Origin: Bacteroidales bacterium
GTDB taxonomy: Bacteria; Bacteroidota; Bacteroidia; Bacteroidales; Bacteroidaceae
DNA: 64,000 nt
Direction of reading: 5' to 3'
Assembly: GCA_030528885.1 (NCBI GenBank)
Contig: JAUMXY010000004.1
Coordinates: 17,023-81,022, forward strand
A model generated the notes under the pieces. It was not told the origin of the DNA. It made no database searches and worked only from the letters and a program-made list of their open reading frames with translations. Position numbers and translations under genes: made by a program. Of this stretch, positions 1 to 9,662 are shown one piece after another; position 1 is the first letter of the stretch; each line of letters opens with the position of its first letter.

Positions 1-1073
1 CAGTCAGGATTGCCAGTTGCTGCTGCATTGAAGAGATTGACATACAGCTGGTTCATGTCGACTGGCATGCCCATCAGCTCTTGGAACTCTTTGAATATCT
101 TGACCCAAGCGTTGATGTCTGAAGTACAGTTGTTGCAGTGTACCATTGCTACGAGGCTGCCGTCTGGCGTTGTCACCATGTCAATCATTTCGTATGGCTT
201 GGAAAGTTCCTTCTCAAGCACAATCATGGAGAATGATGATGTGCCGGCTGACACGTTTCCTGTGCGCTGCTTGACGGCGTTGGTTGCTACCATGCCTGTG
301 CCTGCGTCGCCTTCTGGAGGACAGACTGGGATGCCTGCTTTCAGGTGGCCTGACACGTCGAGACGTTGTGCGCCCTCAGGAGTGAGGAAGCCTGCATTCT
401 CGCCTGCGTTGAGAGATTTTGGAAGGATGTCGAGAAGCTTCCACTCAAATCCTCTTGGCTCGATGAGCTTGTCAAACTTCTCTACCATGGCTGCATCGTA
501 AGTCTTGGTCTTTGGGTCGACAGGAATCATGCCTGATGCATCGCCTACACCAAGAACCTTCTGACCTGTAATCTGCCAATGGATGTATCCTGCAAGAGTG
601 GTGAGGAACTCGATGTCCTTCACATGCTCTTCGTTGTCGAGGATAGCCTCATACAGGTGGGAAATGCTCCAACGGAGAGGTATGTTGTAGTTGAACAGCT
701 CTGACAGTTCAGCTGCTGCCTTGCCTGTGTTGGTGTTGCGCCATGTACGGAATGGCACAAGGATGTCATTGCCTTTGAATGGCATATAGCCGTGCATCAT
801 AGCGCTGATGCCGATGGCGGCAAGTGTCTCTATCTCAACTTCATACTGCTCCAATACGTTCTTGCGCAATTGTGCATAACAATCCTGCAAGCCGTACCAG
901 ATTGCTTCTGTGCTGTATGTCCAGAGACCATCAACCAACTGGTTTTCCCACGTGTGGCTGCCCTGAGCAATAGGCTTGTTCTCCTGGTCAATAAGAACTG
1001 CCTTGATGCGGGTAGAGCCAAACTCGATACCGAGAATGGCTTTACCTGCTTCTATGGTTTGTTTTGGAGTCAT
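1..1073 (-). CDS. araB: L-ribulokinase (FGGY kinase), C-terminus off the window
   Basis: Predicted to phosphorylate L-ribulose to L-ribulose 5-phosphate in the cytoplasm, the second step of arabinose catabolism. The N-terminus reads MTPKQTIEAGKAILGIEFGS, where GIEFGSTRIKAVLID is the FGGY phosphate-binding loop. The frame stays open to the left window edge, so roughly the first 357 residues are present and the rest is missing. It is last in a minus-strand run with araD and araA, which fixes the substrate better than the sequence alone, since FGGY kinases share this loop. The start is the ATG at 1071-1073. Confidence 0.88.
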   Translation of the reverse strand, partial: MTPKQTIEAGKAILGIEFGSTRIKAVLIDQENKPIAQGSHTWENQLVDGLWTYSTEAIWYGLQDCYAQLRKNVLEQYEVEIETLAAIGISAMMHGYMPFKGNDILVPFRTWRNTNTGKAAAELSELFNYNIPLRWSISHLYEAILDNEEHVKDIEFLTTLAGYIHWQITGQKVLGVGDASGMIPVDPKTKTYDAAMVEKFDKLIEPRGFEWKLLDILPKSLNAGENAGFLTPEGAQRLDVSGHLKAGIPVCPPEGDAGTGMVATNAVKQRTGNVSAGTSSFSMIVLEKELSKPYEMIDMVTTPDGSLVAMVHCNNCTSDINAWVKIFKEFQELMGMPVDMNQLYVNLFNAAATGNPD

Positions 1074-1081
1074 AAATCTTA

Positions 1082-1163
1082 ATGAGGAATGAGGATTAGG
1101 AGTGAGGAATTGTTTGTGGAGTCAATGGTGTCCATTCCTAATTCCTCATACCTAATTCCTAAT
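1082..1163. repeat. Short GAGGAATTAGG-type direct and inverted repeats
   Basis: The araB-araA gap is made almost wholly of degenerate copies of GAGGAATTAGG and its complement CCTAATTCCTC. The left half carries GAGGAATGAGGATTAGG and the right half AATTCCTAATTCCTC, so the transcript could fold into a long imperfect hairpin between araA and araB. It could be a processing or attenuation site or simple low-complexity spacer; the sequence does not decide. Confidence 0.55.
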
Positions 1164-1166
1164 TAT

Positions 1167-2702
1167 TTACTTCAGTGCTTTATTCAACATGTAGTACACC
1201 TCATTCATTTGGAGGTCGTGCTTGAACTCGCTGATAGTGGTGTTCTTGTTAATCTTCACATATTCGATGCCAACTATCTCTGCGAAGTCTTCCCAGTACT
1301 CTTCTGTGATGTCGTAAGAGAATGCACTGTGGTGAGTACCTCCTGCGAGAATCCATGCGCCAGCACCGATTTCGAAGCTTGGTTGTGGTACCCAGAGAGC
1401 TGAAGCAACAGGAAGGTTTGGCATTGGCTTTGGCTCGATGCACTCAACCTCCTGAGAGATGAGACGGAAACGGTTGCCAAGGTCAACAACTGTAGCCTTG
1501 ATGCCACGTCCTACCTTAGAAGTGAACACGAGACGAGCTGTCTGCTGCTTGCGGATACCAATGCCGAGGAAGTGAACCTCGAGAGTTGGCTTGTCAACAG
1601 CGATGAGCGGACAAACCTCGAGCATGTGGCTCTGGAGGCAAGAAGAACGGTCGCCTGCAAAGTTGAGGGTGTAGTCCTCGAGGAATGAGCAACCGATTGG
1701 CATGCCTTGCTGGATAACCCAGAGTGTGCGGCAGAGGCAAGCTGTCTTCCAGTCACCTTCTGCACCAAAGCCATAGCCTTCAGCCATGAGACGCTGTGAA
1801 GCAAGGCCTGGAATCTGGTCGAAGCCTACGAAGTTTGGATCATTGATGTCAGCATCGCCAAGGTCGTCGAAGTTAGTAGTGAAAGCTGTTGCACCCTCGT
1901 CCTTCAGAACGCGGCGGAGAGCGATTTCTGCCTTTGCTGCGTTCTTTACCTTCTGCCAGTAAACTTCTTCGCCGCTCTCGTCAATCTTGATAGTGTAGAG
2001 CTGCTTGTATTCTTCAACGAGTGCGTCTGCCTCAGCATCAGTTACTTTCTTGAAGTAGTCCATGAGAGAAGAAACAGGGTAGTAGTCAACGTGGTAACCC
2101 ATGCGCTGCTCAAATTCTACACGGTCGCCGTCTGTTACAGCAACGTTGTTCATGTTCATACCGAACATCAAGCAACGTACATTCTTCGCGTCAGCAACAC
2201 CAGCAGCAACACGTGCCCAAACAGCAATCTGCTGCTGTGCAGCCTCGTCCTTCCAGTAGCCACAAACAACTTTGCGTGGAACACGCATGCGAGTGCAGAT
2301 GTGACCAAACTCGATGTCGCCATGAGCTGACTGGTTGAGGTTCATGAAGTCCATGTCAATCTCACTCCATGGAATCTCAGCATTGTACTGAGTGTGGAAG
2401 TGGAGGAGTGGCTTCTGAAGTGCCTGAAGGCCCTTAATCCACATCTTTGCAGGAGAGAATGTGTGCATCCAAGTGATGATACCTGCGCACTTCTCGTCAT
2501 TGTTAGCCGCTTTCATCACAGCTTCAACTTCCTTTGAAGAGTTTGCTGTTCCTTTATAAACTACCTTGATTGGGATAATCCCACTATTATTGAGACCATC
2601 CACCATTTCCTTTGAGTGACCGTCAACGATTTTAACTGTTTCGCCACCATAGAGCAACTGTGCACCAGTCACCCACCATAATTCCAAATTTTCAAATGCC
2701 AT
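1167..2702 (-). CDS. araA: L-arabinose isomerase
   Basis: Converts L-arabinose to L-ribulose (cytoplasmic, Mn-dependent). 511 residues from the ATG at 2702, typical for AraA; the frame can be opened nine bases upstream at a TTG, but the ATG giving MAFENLELWWVTGAQ matches the family N-terminus. Catalytic positions can be recognised: Glu in MAEGYGFGAEGDWK, Glu in SFLEDYTLNF, His in QSHMLEVCP and His in GGTHHSAFS, corresponding to the E/E/H/H metal-binding set of the E. coli enzyme. It lies between araD and araB on the same strand. A 65-bp dispersed repeat separates it from araD, so co-transcription may be modulated there. Confidence 0.95.
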   Translation of the reverse strand: MAFENLELWWVTGAQLLYGGETVKIVDGHSKEMVDGLNNSGIIPIKVVYKGTANSSKEVEAVMKAANNDEKCAGIITWMHTFSPAKMWIKGLQALQKPLLHFHTQYNAEIPWSEIDMDFMNLNQSAHGDIEFGHICTRMRVPRKVVCGYWKDEAAQQQIAVWARVAAGVADAKNVRCLMFGMNMNNVAVTDGDRVEFEQRMGYHVDYYPVSSLMDYFKKVTDAEADALVEEYKQLYTIKIDESGEEVYWQKVKNAAKAEIALRRVLKDEGATAFTTNFDDLGDADINDPNFVGFDQIPGLASQRLMAEGYGFGAEGDWKTACLCRTLWVIQQGMPIGCSFLEDYTLNFAGDRSSCLQSHMLEVCPLIAVDKPTLEVHFLGIGIRKQQTARLVFTSKVGRGIKATVVDLGNRFRLISQEVECIEPKPMPNLPVASALWVPQPSFEIGAGAWILAGGTHHSAFSYDITEEYWEDFAEIVGIEYVKINKNTTISEFKHDLQMNEVYYMLNKALK

Positions 2703-2752
2703 AATGATCAATTTTTTAATGTTTATATAATTGTTTTATTGTTTCCTGTTTG

Positions 2753-2817
2753 GCGTACTCGAGGGCTTCGAGGCATCGTACCCGAGGGGTACGGTTGACC
2801 GTACCCCTCGGGTGCGG
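2753..2817 (-). repeat. 65-bp three-unit palindromic element, copy 1 (variant)
   Basis: Lies between araD and araA. On the minus strand it consists of an inverted first unit, a second unit CCGTACCCCTCGGGT and a degenerate third unit. Positions 2777-2794 pair with 2799-2816 around a TTGA loop, with one G-U pair. It is related to copies at 28834, 40106 and 47956, has the same 65-bp length, and is oriented with local transcription like the others. Here the first unit is flipped and the third has decayed. Confidence 0.7.
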
Positions 2818-2851
2818 CTTTTTATAGCTTTATAGCAAAACTCTAACGGGA

Positions 2852-3562
2852 TTAGTGCTGCTGGCCTTTTTGGCCGTAATAAGCGTTAGGGCCATGCTTG
2901 CGATTGTAGTGTTTCTCGACAAGCAGCTGATTCATCGTTAGGTTAGGATTAACGGAAAACGCCACGAAGGCCATCTTTGCGCATTGCTCCATCACCTTGG
3001 CGTTGTATACAGCATTGTCAGGAGAAGTGCCCCAAGAGAATGGACCATGGTTCTTGACAAGAACTGCTGGAGTGTGGTCAGGGTTGATTCTGCGGATGTT
3101 GAGGAATTCGTCAACGATAACGTTTCCTGTCTCGAGTTCATATGCGCCTTCAACCTCTTCCTTCGTCATGTCGCGAGTGCATGGAATCGCCTGATAGAAA
3201 TAGTCTGCATGTGTGGTGCCGATGTTTGGGATGTCTTTGCCTGCCTGAGCAAATGCTGTTGCATAGGTAGAGTGGGTGTGAACGACTCCCTGGATGTTTG
3301 GGAATGCCTTGTAAAGAGCAAGGTGTGTTGGTGTGTCTGAAGAGGGGTTAAGCTCGCCTTCTACAACCTTTCCACTCTCCAAATCAACAACAACCATATC
3401 ACTGGCTTTCATGTCGTCATAACTAACCCCTGAAGGCTTGATGACAACAAGTCCTTTTTCACGGTCAATGCCTGACACGTTACCCCATGTGAAGATTACT
3501 AAGCCTTGCTTAACCAAATCAAGGTTCGCCTTGAATACTTTTTCTTTAAGTTCTTCTAACAT
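2852..3562 (-). CDS. araD: L-ribulose-5-phosphate 4-epimerase
   Basis: Converts L-ribulose 5-phosphate to D-xylulose 5-phosphate, feeding arabinose carbon into the pentose phosphate pathway. 236 residues, normal for the class II aldolase/epimerase family. Visible motifs: TWGNVSG near residue 25-31 and KPSGV (phosphate binding), zinc ligands in [16 protein letters not shown], and NHGPFSWG. It begins directly after the second symporter (34-bp gap), so it is probably in the same transcript as the transport and regulator genes. Confidence 0.95.
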   Translation of the reverse strand: MLEELKEKVFKANLDLVKQGLVIFTWGNVSGIDREKGLVVIKPSGVSYDDMKASDMVVVDLESGKVVEGELNPSSDTPTHLALYKAFPNIQGVVHTHSTYATAFAQAGKDIPNIGTTHADYFYQAIPCTRDMTKEEVEGAYELETGNVIVDEFLNIRRINPDHTPAVLVKNHGPFSWGTSPDNAVYNAKVMEQCAKMAFVAFSVNPNLTMNQLLVEKHYNRKHGPNAYYGQKGQQH

Positions 3563-3595
3563 AGTACTAATTTTTATAAATTGATTATTATCTGT

Positions 3596-5560
3596 TTACC
3601 ACAAAACTATATATATGATAGCTGTTATGATGCTGATGATGACAAAACCATAGAAATAGCTTTTTGATGTTCTGAACAATGCATAGTTGACAGGCATGGC
3701 TTTTATGTCTTTGACTTTCTCTTTTGCATTTGAGATGAGTATTAAAGCCGCTACTCCTATAAAGAATCCAAAGAAATAGAACGCCTGGAAACCTATATCG
3801 TGGAGGTATGCAAATAGATTTTTGTTAGGATTTACATCATCTGGAAGTGTTGCATTCCCAATGGTGACGATGAGTGCTGCAGCAATGCAGATAATGCAGC
3901 ATAAACCGAATATTGTACCCCATCTCATCATTAACTTGCGATCTGCAGCCTTCGCTCTCTCGCAATGGATTTGCTTCTTGCTCATGAGAGAAAGGAAAAT
4001 GAATAGGGTAGTCTCTATCATGAATACGTAGCCAACACGGAATTGGAAGGCGACATCTGGCATGGTGAATTTCAATATGAGGCCCAGTGGAACAGTTGTG
4101 ATAGCTGTCCAGATAGCGGCTGTAGAAGAAGCGCGTTTCCACAAAAGTCCAAGCGCAAGAACCGTTACAATGCCTGGATAGATGAAGCTTGAGTATTCTT
4201 GGATGTATATAAAGGCTTGGTCAAAGCTGCCTAATATAGGAATGGCTGAAACAAGAGCAACGAAGAAGGCTGCCAATGTGACGAGTCGGCCTATATTCAC
4301 GAGAACTTTATCTGAAGCATCTTTGTTGATGAACTTTTTATAGATGTCCATGGTGAAAAGGGTCGCAGTACTATTGCCCATTGAAGAAATGGATGAAATG
4401 ATGGCTGCGAAGAGGGAGACAAAGAATAGTCCCTTGATACCAGTTGGGATGAAGTTGCGAATAAACCAAGGGTATGCCTCTTCGTTCATGCGAATGGAGC
4501 CCAGCAGGTCTGCATCTGGACCTAAATGATGCTGCATATAGTAAGCGCAAATGCCTGGGATAATCACAATGAAAGGAATGATAATCTTCAGGAATGCAGC
4601 AAACATGAATCCCTTTTGTGCTTCTTGGATGTTCTTTGCAGCAAGGCCTTTCTGGGTAATGTACTGGTTGAATCCCCAATAGCAGATGTTGGTCAGCCAT
4701 ATGCCTCCTACGATGGCAGCAAGACCTGGCACGTTGGAGTATGCCTCCTTGTCGTAACTTTCTTGAACAACCAGATGGAAATGAACATCCTTGAGATGCG
4801 GTCCTGTGGTTAAGTAAGTGTACATCTTATTGAAGCCATCCACAAATGTCCCATCATTGCCAGCGACTGCGATGAGAGCGAAATAGGCTGTGATGATACC
4901 TCCACCAATGATGAACGTTACTTGCATGACGTCTGACCAGGCGATGGCTGCAAAACCGCCATAGATGCAATAGACGGCGCTACATAAGAAAAGAATGGAG
5001 ATGATGACCAATCTGACAGAGAGCTCGATGTCGCCAAAGTAGATGTTCAATCCTTGCAAACCCAGCATCTGTTCGATTGCAAGCGCTCCAAGCCAAGCAA
5101 CGGAGGTTAAGTTGATGAATACATACAAGAGAATCCAGAAGATGGAAAAGGCTAAACCTACCTTGCCGTTGTAGCGCTCACGAAGGAACTGAGGAATCGT
5201 GAAGATTTTGTGCTCAAACATGATTGGCAGGAAGAACTTTCCAATAACCAGCATGGCTACAGCAGCCATAATCTCATAAGCAGCAATGGATATGCCATGT
5301 GCATAACCAGAACCAGACGTGCCAATCAGCTGCTCTGCTGAGATGTTTGCAGCAATGAGAGAGGCTCCTACAGCCCACCAGGTAAGCGTGTTGCCTGCCA
5401 AGAAATAGTCTTTGGTGTTTTTCTCTCGACCTTCTCTGTCGCGGCTGATAAAGAGGCTTAAGCTTACCAGCAGAACCACGTACGCAATTGCAATGATGAC
5501 GTCAATGGTTTCAAATCCACTCTGGCTCATTGCCTCGGCTATGCTCATCTGTATATCCAT
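3596..5560 (-). CDS. SSS-family Na+/sugar symporter, probably for arabinose
   Basis: Inner-membrane sodium/solute symporter of 654 residues with about 14 predicted membrane helices. NISAEQLIGTSGSGYA and GYWGFNQYITQ-type motifs (here CYWGFNQYITQKG) match the Na+ and sugar-site helices of the Vibrio SGLT group. It is sandwiched between the NUDIX regulator and araD with short gaps, which argues for L-arabinose or an arabinose-containing sugar as substrate; that is inference from position. It is clearly a paralogue of the symporter at 6296-8278, with the same NISAEQ and NQYI(T/I)QKGLAAK signatures. Confidence 0.9.
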   Translation of the reverse strand: MDIQMSIAEAMSQSGFETIDVIIAIAYVVLLVSLSLFISRDREGREKNTKDYFLAGNTLTWWAVGASLIAANISAEQLIGTSGSGYAHGISIAAYEIMAAVAMLVIGKFFLPIMFEHKIFTIPQFLRERYNGKVGLAFSIFWILLYVFINLTSVAWLGALAIEQMLGLQGLNIYFGDIELSVRLVIISILFLCSAVYCIYGGFAAIAWSDVMQVTFIIGGGIITAYFALIAVAGNDGTFVDGFNKMYTYLTTGPHLKDVHFHLVVQESYDKEAYSNVPGLAAIVGGIWLTNICYWGFNQYITQKGLAAKNIQEAQKGFMFAAFLKIIIPFIVIIPGICAYYMQHHLGPDADLLGSIRMNEEAYPWFIRNFIPTGIKGLFFVSLFAAIISSISSMGNSTATLFTMDIYKKFINKDASDKVLVNIGRLVTLAAFFVALVSAIPILGSFDQAFIYIQEYSSFIYPGIVTVLALGLLWKRASSTAAIWTAITTVPLGLILKFTMPDVAFQFRVGYVFMIETTLFIFLSLMSKKQIHCERAKAADRKLMMRWGTIFGLCCIICIAAALIVTIGNATLPDDVNPNKNLFAYLHDIGFQAFYFFGFFIGVAALILISNAKEKVKDIKAMPVNYALFRTSKSYFYGFVIISIITAIIYIVLW

Positions 5561-5610
5561 CTTGTAATGCGATTGTTTATTGGTTTCCTAATAATTAGCT
5601 TGAATTCAGT

Positions 5611-6249
5611 TTATCTGAATCTATATAGTGTAGCGCCTCGACGCGATGAATCCTTATCAATCATGTCGGTCGCTAAAATATAATCTTTTTCAGAAATAGA
5701 GCGACGGAAATTCCGTTTGTCTATTGTTGTGCCAAGGATGCTTTCGTAAAGAGTCTGAAGCGAACTCAGCGTAAAGTATCTGGGTAGCAGGTTACTCCCT
5801 ATTGGTTTGTTCTTGATTGTTTCGCCAATCATGCGTCGTGCTTTTTGTACCATGTCATTATGGTCGAAGCATAGCGCAGGCATATTGTCAACATCCACCC
5901 ATTTTGCGTTGTGAATGTCTGAAAGTGATGAGTCGTAGTTATCTACGTTGACGAGTGCATAATAGACTATGCTGATGACCCGTTCGCCGGGGTCGCGTTC
6001 TACCTCGCCATAGACGGCGAGCTGCTGCATGTAGACTTTGTCGAGTCCTGTGAATTCCTTCAGAATGCGTTTTGCTGAGGAATTTACGCTTTCGTTAGAT
6101 TGAACAAAGCCTCCAATCAAGGAATACTCGCCCATGCCCGGCTCGTAAGGACGCTGATGAACCAGCACCTTGAGGTGTCCTTCTGCGAATCCAAAGATGA
6201 TGCAATCTACGGAAACGAAGAACTTTGGGTATGATTGGTAAGCAGTCAT
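5611..6249 (-). CDS. araR: NUDIX-domain transcriptional regulator, AraR-like (NrtR family)
   Basis: 212 residues: a NUDIX fold (about 8-145) followed by a winged-helix DNA-binding region ending SSRRGATLYRFR. The family includes the L-arabinose-responsive repressor AraR described in Bacteroides thetaiotaomicron. The NUDIX box is degraded: where a hydrolase has REx2EExGU this protein has KRILKEFTGL, so the Arg-Glu and Glu-Glu metal ligands are mostly lost. This fits a ligand-sensing rather than hydrolytic role. It sits between two sugar symporters and upstream of araDAB, strongly suggesting local autoregulated control. The gene symbol is inferred from context. Confidence 0.85.
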   Translation of the reverse strand: MTAYQSYPKFFVSVDCIIFGFAEGHLKVLVHQRPYEPGMGEYSLIGGFVQSNESVNSSAKRILKEFTGLDKVYMQQLAVYGEVERDPGERVISIVYYALVNVDNYDSSLSDIHNAKWVDVDNMPALCFDHNDMVQKARRMIGETIKNKPIGSNLLPRYFTLSSLQTLYESILGTTIDKRNFRRSISEKDYILATDMIDKDSSRRGATLYRFR

Positions 6250-6295
6250 TGATTGGAGGCTTATATTATATAATAATGTGTAAGTCTAAATCAGA

Positions 6296-8278
6296 TTACC
6301 AGAGGATGATGTACAGAATGGCAAGGATGACAATCACGCCAATTGAGCCAATGTTGAATGTACGATCGGTCTCGAAAATCTTCAGGTCGATAGCTACGAG
6401 GTTTGGATCCTGCAGCTTGTCCTTTGCGTTTGAACGAAGGTAAACACCAATTGTTGCAGTAATAGCAGCAAAGAATATCATAGCGCCTTCGAAGCCGTGG
6501 ATGTGCATTGTCTCGTTGAAGAAACCACAGATGAAGAGTACGAATGAGATAGCTGCAACGCAGAACATGATAGTGCTCCAACGGAGTTGAGTCTTGATTG
6601 TCTGCTCGTCAAGCTGATCAGCAGCAACTGCTTTCTTGCTCTTCAATGAAATCCAGATGAACAGGATTACAAGTGTGATGAACACAACGCCTGAACGAAT
6701 GAGGAATGGCATTTCTGGGAAAGCGAACTTGTAGATGATTGAGAAAGCGAATGTACCAATTGCGCAGACAACAGCAGCAGTGCCGCTAGCACGCTTCCAA
6801 AGCAGACCAAGGCCGAAGATGACAACAACGCCTGGGTATACGAATGCTGAATATTCCTGGATGAACTGGAATGCCTGGTCGATACCACCCATCAATGGGT
6901 AAACAGCGACAAGCGCGATAACAAGAGCAATCAAAGAAGTGATACGTCCTACGCCTACCAATTTCTTCTCTGAAGCGTTCTTGTTGATGAACTGCTTGTA
7001 GATATCCATTGTGAAGAGGGTAGAAGTAGAGTTGAACATAGATGCCAGTGAAGAAATCACAGCAGCAGCCAATGCAGCGAAGCTAAGACCCTTAACGATT
7101 GTTGGTGTGAAGTTGCGGATCAAGAAAGGATATGCATCGTCTGAACGGCTGATTGAGCCTGCCAGTGTGTCGCGCAGAGCCTCGCATTCAGGAGAGTTCA
7201 TGATGTAGAATGCACAAACACCTGGGATACATACGATGAATGGAATCAAAATCTTCAAGAATGCAGCGAATACCATACCCTTCTTTGCTTCTGCGAGAGA
7301 CTTAGCAGCAAGACCTTTCTGGATGATGTACTGGTTGAAGCCCCAATAGCCGAGGTTTGTCAGCCAAAGAGCACCAAAAATCAGCACGATACCAGGGTTA
7401 GTGAAGAATGGGTCTTCCTTCTGAGTGATGGTGCCTGCAGCATCTTTAACGCCATTGATGACAGGATAGAGTTCTTCGTTACGAGTGACAACCAAATTGA
7501 AGTGCTTGTCGCCCTCGATACCTGCCAGATAGTCTTTAATGTGCAGCAAGGCTTCCCATGCGCCACCTAAGCCCATTTCGTTGCCAATTACAGCGAGTGC
7601 TGCATAAGCTGTGATGAGACCGCCACCTACGAGGAATACAACCTGCATTACGTCTGTCCATGCAACAGATGCAAGACCTCCATAGATAGAGTAGATACCA
7701 GCGATGAGGAAGAGTGCGAAGATGATAGCCATGCGTACTTGGTCAATCTCCATGCCTGCTACGACAACAATCATATCTGTTGGCAAACCAAGAATCTGCT
7801 GGATAGCCAATGCGCCAAGCCAAGCAACTGAAGTAAGGTTTACAAACACATAGAGGAAGAGCCACAGGAGTGAGAAAGCAAAACCTACACCCCAATTGTA
7901 GCGCTCGCGCAAGAACTGAGGAATTGTGAAGATTTTCTTTTCTATCATGAGAGGAAGCAGGAACTTACCTACAACCAGCAGTGTCGCTGCGGCCATCAGC
8001 TCATAAGCTGCCTGAGCGATACCAGATGCGTATGCAGAACCAGACATACCAATGAACTGTTCTGCAGAGATGTTTGCGGCGATGAGTGATGCACCCACGG
8101 CCCACCATGTCAGTGTGTTGCCGGCAAGGAAGTAGTCAGTAGAGGATTTTTCCTCGCCATTCTTGCTGCGAGACAGGAACAATCCCATACCAACAAGAAT
8201 CACAATGTAAACAAGAATGACTAGATAATCGGCAACTTCAAAACCATTTTGGCTGAGTGCCTGAGTAATTTTGTCCAT
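6296..8278 (-). CDS. SSS-family Na+/sugar symporter
   Basis: 660-residue inner-membrane sodium/solute symporter, about 14 helices, with NISAEQFIGMSGSAYA and GYWGFNQYIIQKG motifs characteristic of the SGLT branch. It is probably the first gene of the arabinose operon on the minus strand, followed after 46 bp by the NUDIX regulator. A longer periplasmic insertion around the MGLGGAWEALLHIKDYLAG segment distinguishes it from the paralogue downstream. Substrate could be arabinose or, because a secreted mutarotase gene lies just upstream, another aldose; the sequence alone does not separate these. No clear -7 box is seen in the gap before it, which may mean activator-dependent expression. Confidence 0.9.
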   Translation of the reverse strand: MDKITQALSQNGFEVADYLVILVYIVILVGMGLFLSRSKNGEEKSSTDYFLAGNTLTWWAVGASLIAANISAEQFIGMSGSAYASGIAQAAYELMAAATLLVVGKFLLPLMIEKKIFTIPQFLRERYNWGVGFAFSLLWLFLYVFVNLTSVAWLGALAIQQILGLPTDMIVVVAGMEIDQVRMAIIFALFLIAGIYSIYGGLASVAWTDVMQVVFLVGGGLITAYAALAVIGNEMGLGGAWEALLHIKDYLAGIEGDKHFNLVVTRNEELYPVINGVKDAAGTITQKEDPFFTNPGIVLIFGALWLTNLGYWGFNQYIIQKGLAAKSLAEAKKGMVFAAFLKILIPFIVCIPGVCAFYIMNSPECEALRDTLAGSISRSDDAYPFLIRNFTPTIVKGLSFAALAAAVISSLASMFNSTSTLFTMDIYKQFINKNASEKKLVGVGRITSLIALVIALVAVYPLMGGIDQAFQFIQEYSAFVYPGVVVIFGLGLLWKRASGTAAVVCAIGTFAFSIIYKFAFPEMPFLIRSGVVFITLVILFIWISLKSKKAVAADQLDEQTIKTQLRWSTIMFCVAAISFVLFICGFFNETMHIHGFEGAMIFFAAITATIGVYLRSNAKDKLQDPNLVAIDLKIFETDRTFNIGSIGVIVILAILYIILW

Positions 8279-8338
8279 GTTGATTTTAGTTATTAATTAG
8301 AGTTATTATTAGAAGTTTTATTTCTTAACAAATTGAAA

Positions 8339-8378
8339 GGAAAAGGTTGCGCCCCAGAAGCGAGGTGCGTCCTTTTCC
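8339..8378 (-). terminator. Stem-loop after the lipoprotein mutarotase gene
   Basis: GGAAAAGG at 8339-8346 pairs with CCTTTTCC at 8371-8378, with partial inner pairing (GCGC region). It lies 11 bp beyond the stop of the mutarotase gene on the minus strand. The following T stretch is short, so termination may be partial. Confidence 0.4.
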
Positions 8379-8388
8379 TTTTCCGATA

Positions 8389-9624
8389 TTATTCTTCAAC
8401 AGAGAATACGTATTTGCAGTAGCTGTGGTATGGCTTCTCTGGAGTTACAAAAGCATTGCTGTCTTCCCAACCTGGCATGTTGTACTTGTTTGGAGAGTCA
8501 GGATACTTCTGAGATTCCAGACAGATAGCGCAGTATTTCTGATACATGATGCCACCCTTGCCTGGACGAGTGCCGTCTTGGAAGTTTGCTGTGTAGCACT
8601 GAACGCCTGGCTCGTTTGTGTACATCTCGAGTTTGATGCCAGAACGTGGGTCTACCATTGTAGCGCAAACCTCATCTTGATTGCCCTTTGTGTTCAAACA
8701 CCAGTTGTGGTCATAACCGCCACCTGCAGCAGCAATTTCAGCGTCTCCAGAAGCGAAGTCAGCGCCGATGGCCTTTGGAGTACGGAAGTCAAACACTGTT
8801 CCTTCAACAGGACGGATTTCGCCGGTTGGCATATAAGTCTCGTCTGCTGGAGTATAGTTGTCAGCATTTACCTGAAGGATTGACTCTTCTATCGTGTTGT
8901 TGAAGTCGCCTGACAGGTTGAAGTAAGTGTGGTTTGTCATGTTGATGATGGTTGGAGCGTCAGCTGTTGCATCATAATTGATAACAATAGCGTTGTCGTC
9001 TGTGAGCTCAAACTTCACGATTGCCTCAACGTTGCCAGGGAACTTGTTGTCTCCGTCTGGTGAGATGTATTTCATGGCAACTGAGTTGTCTGTCTCTTCT
9101 ACCACTTCATACACCTGATACTGCCATCCTGTGTAACCACCGTGGAGTGAGTGGAATCCGTCGTTGTTCTTGTCAAGGACAACAGGTTCTGTAGCGCCAG
9201 GAAGTACAAACTGGCCTCCGTTGATGCGATTTGCGTAGCGACCTACAGAGCAACCGTAGTCTGTTTCGTAGTTCCATGGGAAATAGTTCTCAATTTTGTC
9301 GAATCCACAAGCAACATCAACGAATTCTCCGTCCTTGTTAGGAACCATGATGCTGACGATTCGACCGCCAAAGTTTGTGATGCACACTTCCATGCCATTA
9401 GCATTTGTGAGCGTGTAGAGCTTTACTTGCTTTGCTTCTGCTGAGTCTGCAACGAACTTGCCTGCTTCGTAGTCGTAAGCTACAGCGATGCAAGTGTCGT
9501 AATCAGCAGGATTAATACCTGATAAGGTCAGCTCAGCTTGTGCTGGCTGCTGTGCTGAATTGCAAGCACAAAGGAATGCCACAGTTGCAGCACTTCCCAA
9601 TAAAATTGACTTGAGATTCTTCAT
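8389..9624 (-). CDS. Exported lipoprotein aldose 1-epimerase (mutarotase)
   Basis: Interconverts alpha and beta anomers of galactose or related aldoses. 411 residues. The N-terminus is a lipoprotein signal, with a hydrophobic segment ending FLCAC before NSAQQPAQA, so it is probably anchored in the periplasm or outer membrane rather than cytoplasmic. Mutarotase motifs: FHSLHGG, NHTYFNLSG (catalytic His), GYDHNWCL and TNEPGVQCYT (catalytic Glu). It is a second mutarotase beside the cytoplasmic one at 11293-12375. An extracytoplasmic mutarotase next to Na+/sugar symporters fits supplying the anomer the transporter prefers; that role is inferred. Confidence 0.9.
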   Translation of the reverse strand: MKNLKSILLGSAATVAFLCACNSAQQPAQAELTLSGINPADYDTCIAVAYDYEAGKFVADSAEAKQVKLYTLTNANGMEVCITNFGGRIVSIMVPNKDGEFVDVACGFDKIENYFPWNYETDYGCSVGRYANRINGGQFVLPGATEPVVLDKNNDGFHSLHGGYTGWQYQVYEVVEETDNSVAMKYISPDGDNKFPGNVEAIVKFELTDDNAIVINYDATADAPTIINMTNHTYFNLSGDFNNTIEESILQVNADNYTPADETYMPTGEIRPVEGTVFDFRTPKAIGADFASGDAEIAAAGGGYDHNWCLNTKGNQDEVCATMVDPRSGIKLEMYTNEPGVQCYTANFQDGTRPGKGGIMYQKYCAICLESQKYPDSPNKYNMPGWEDSNAFVTPEKPYHSYCKYVFSVEE

Positions 9625-9662
9625 AATTGGTTAGAAAAAGTATTAGTTTATAAACTTTCGGT

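Noticed and set aside
1-501. 163-codon plus-strand frame at the window start
   Set aside because: Antisense shadow of the ribulokinase gene.
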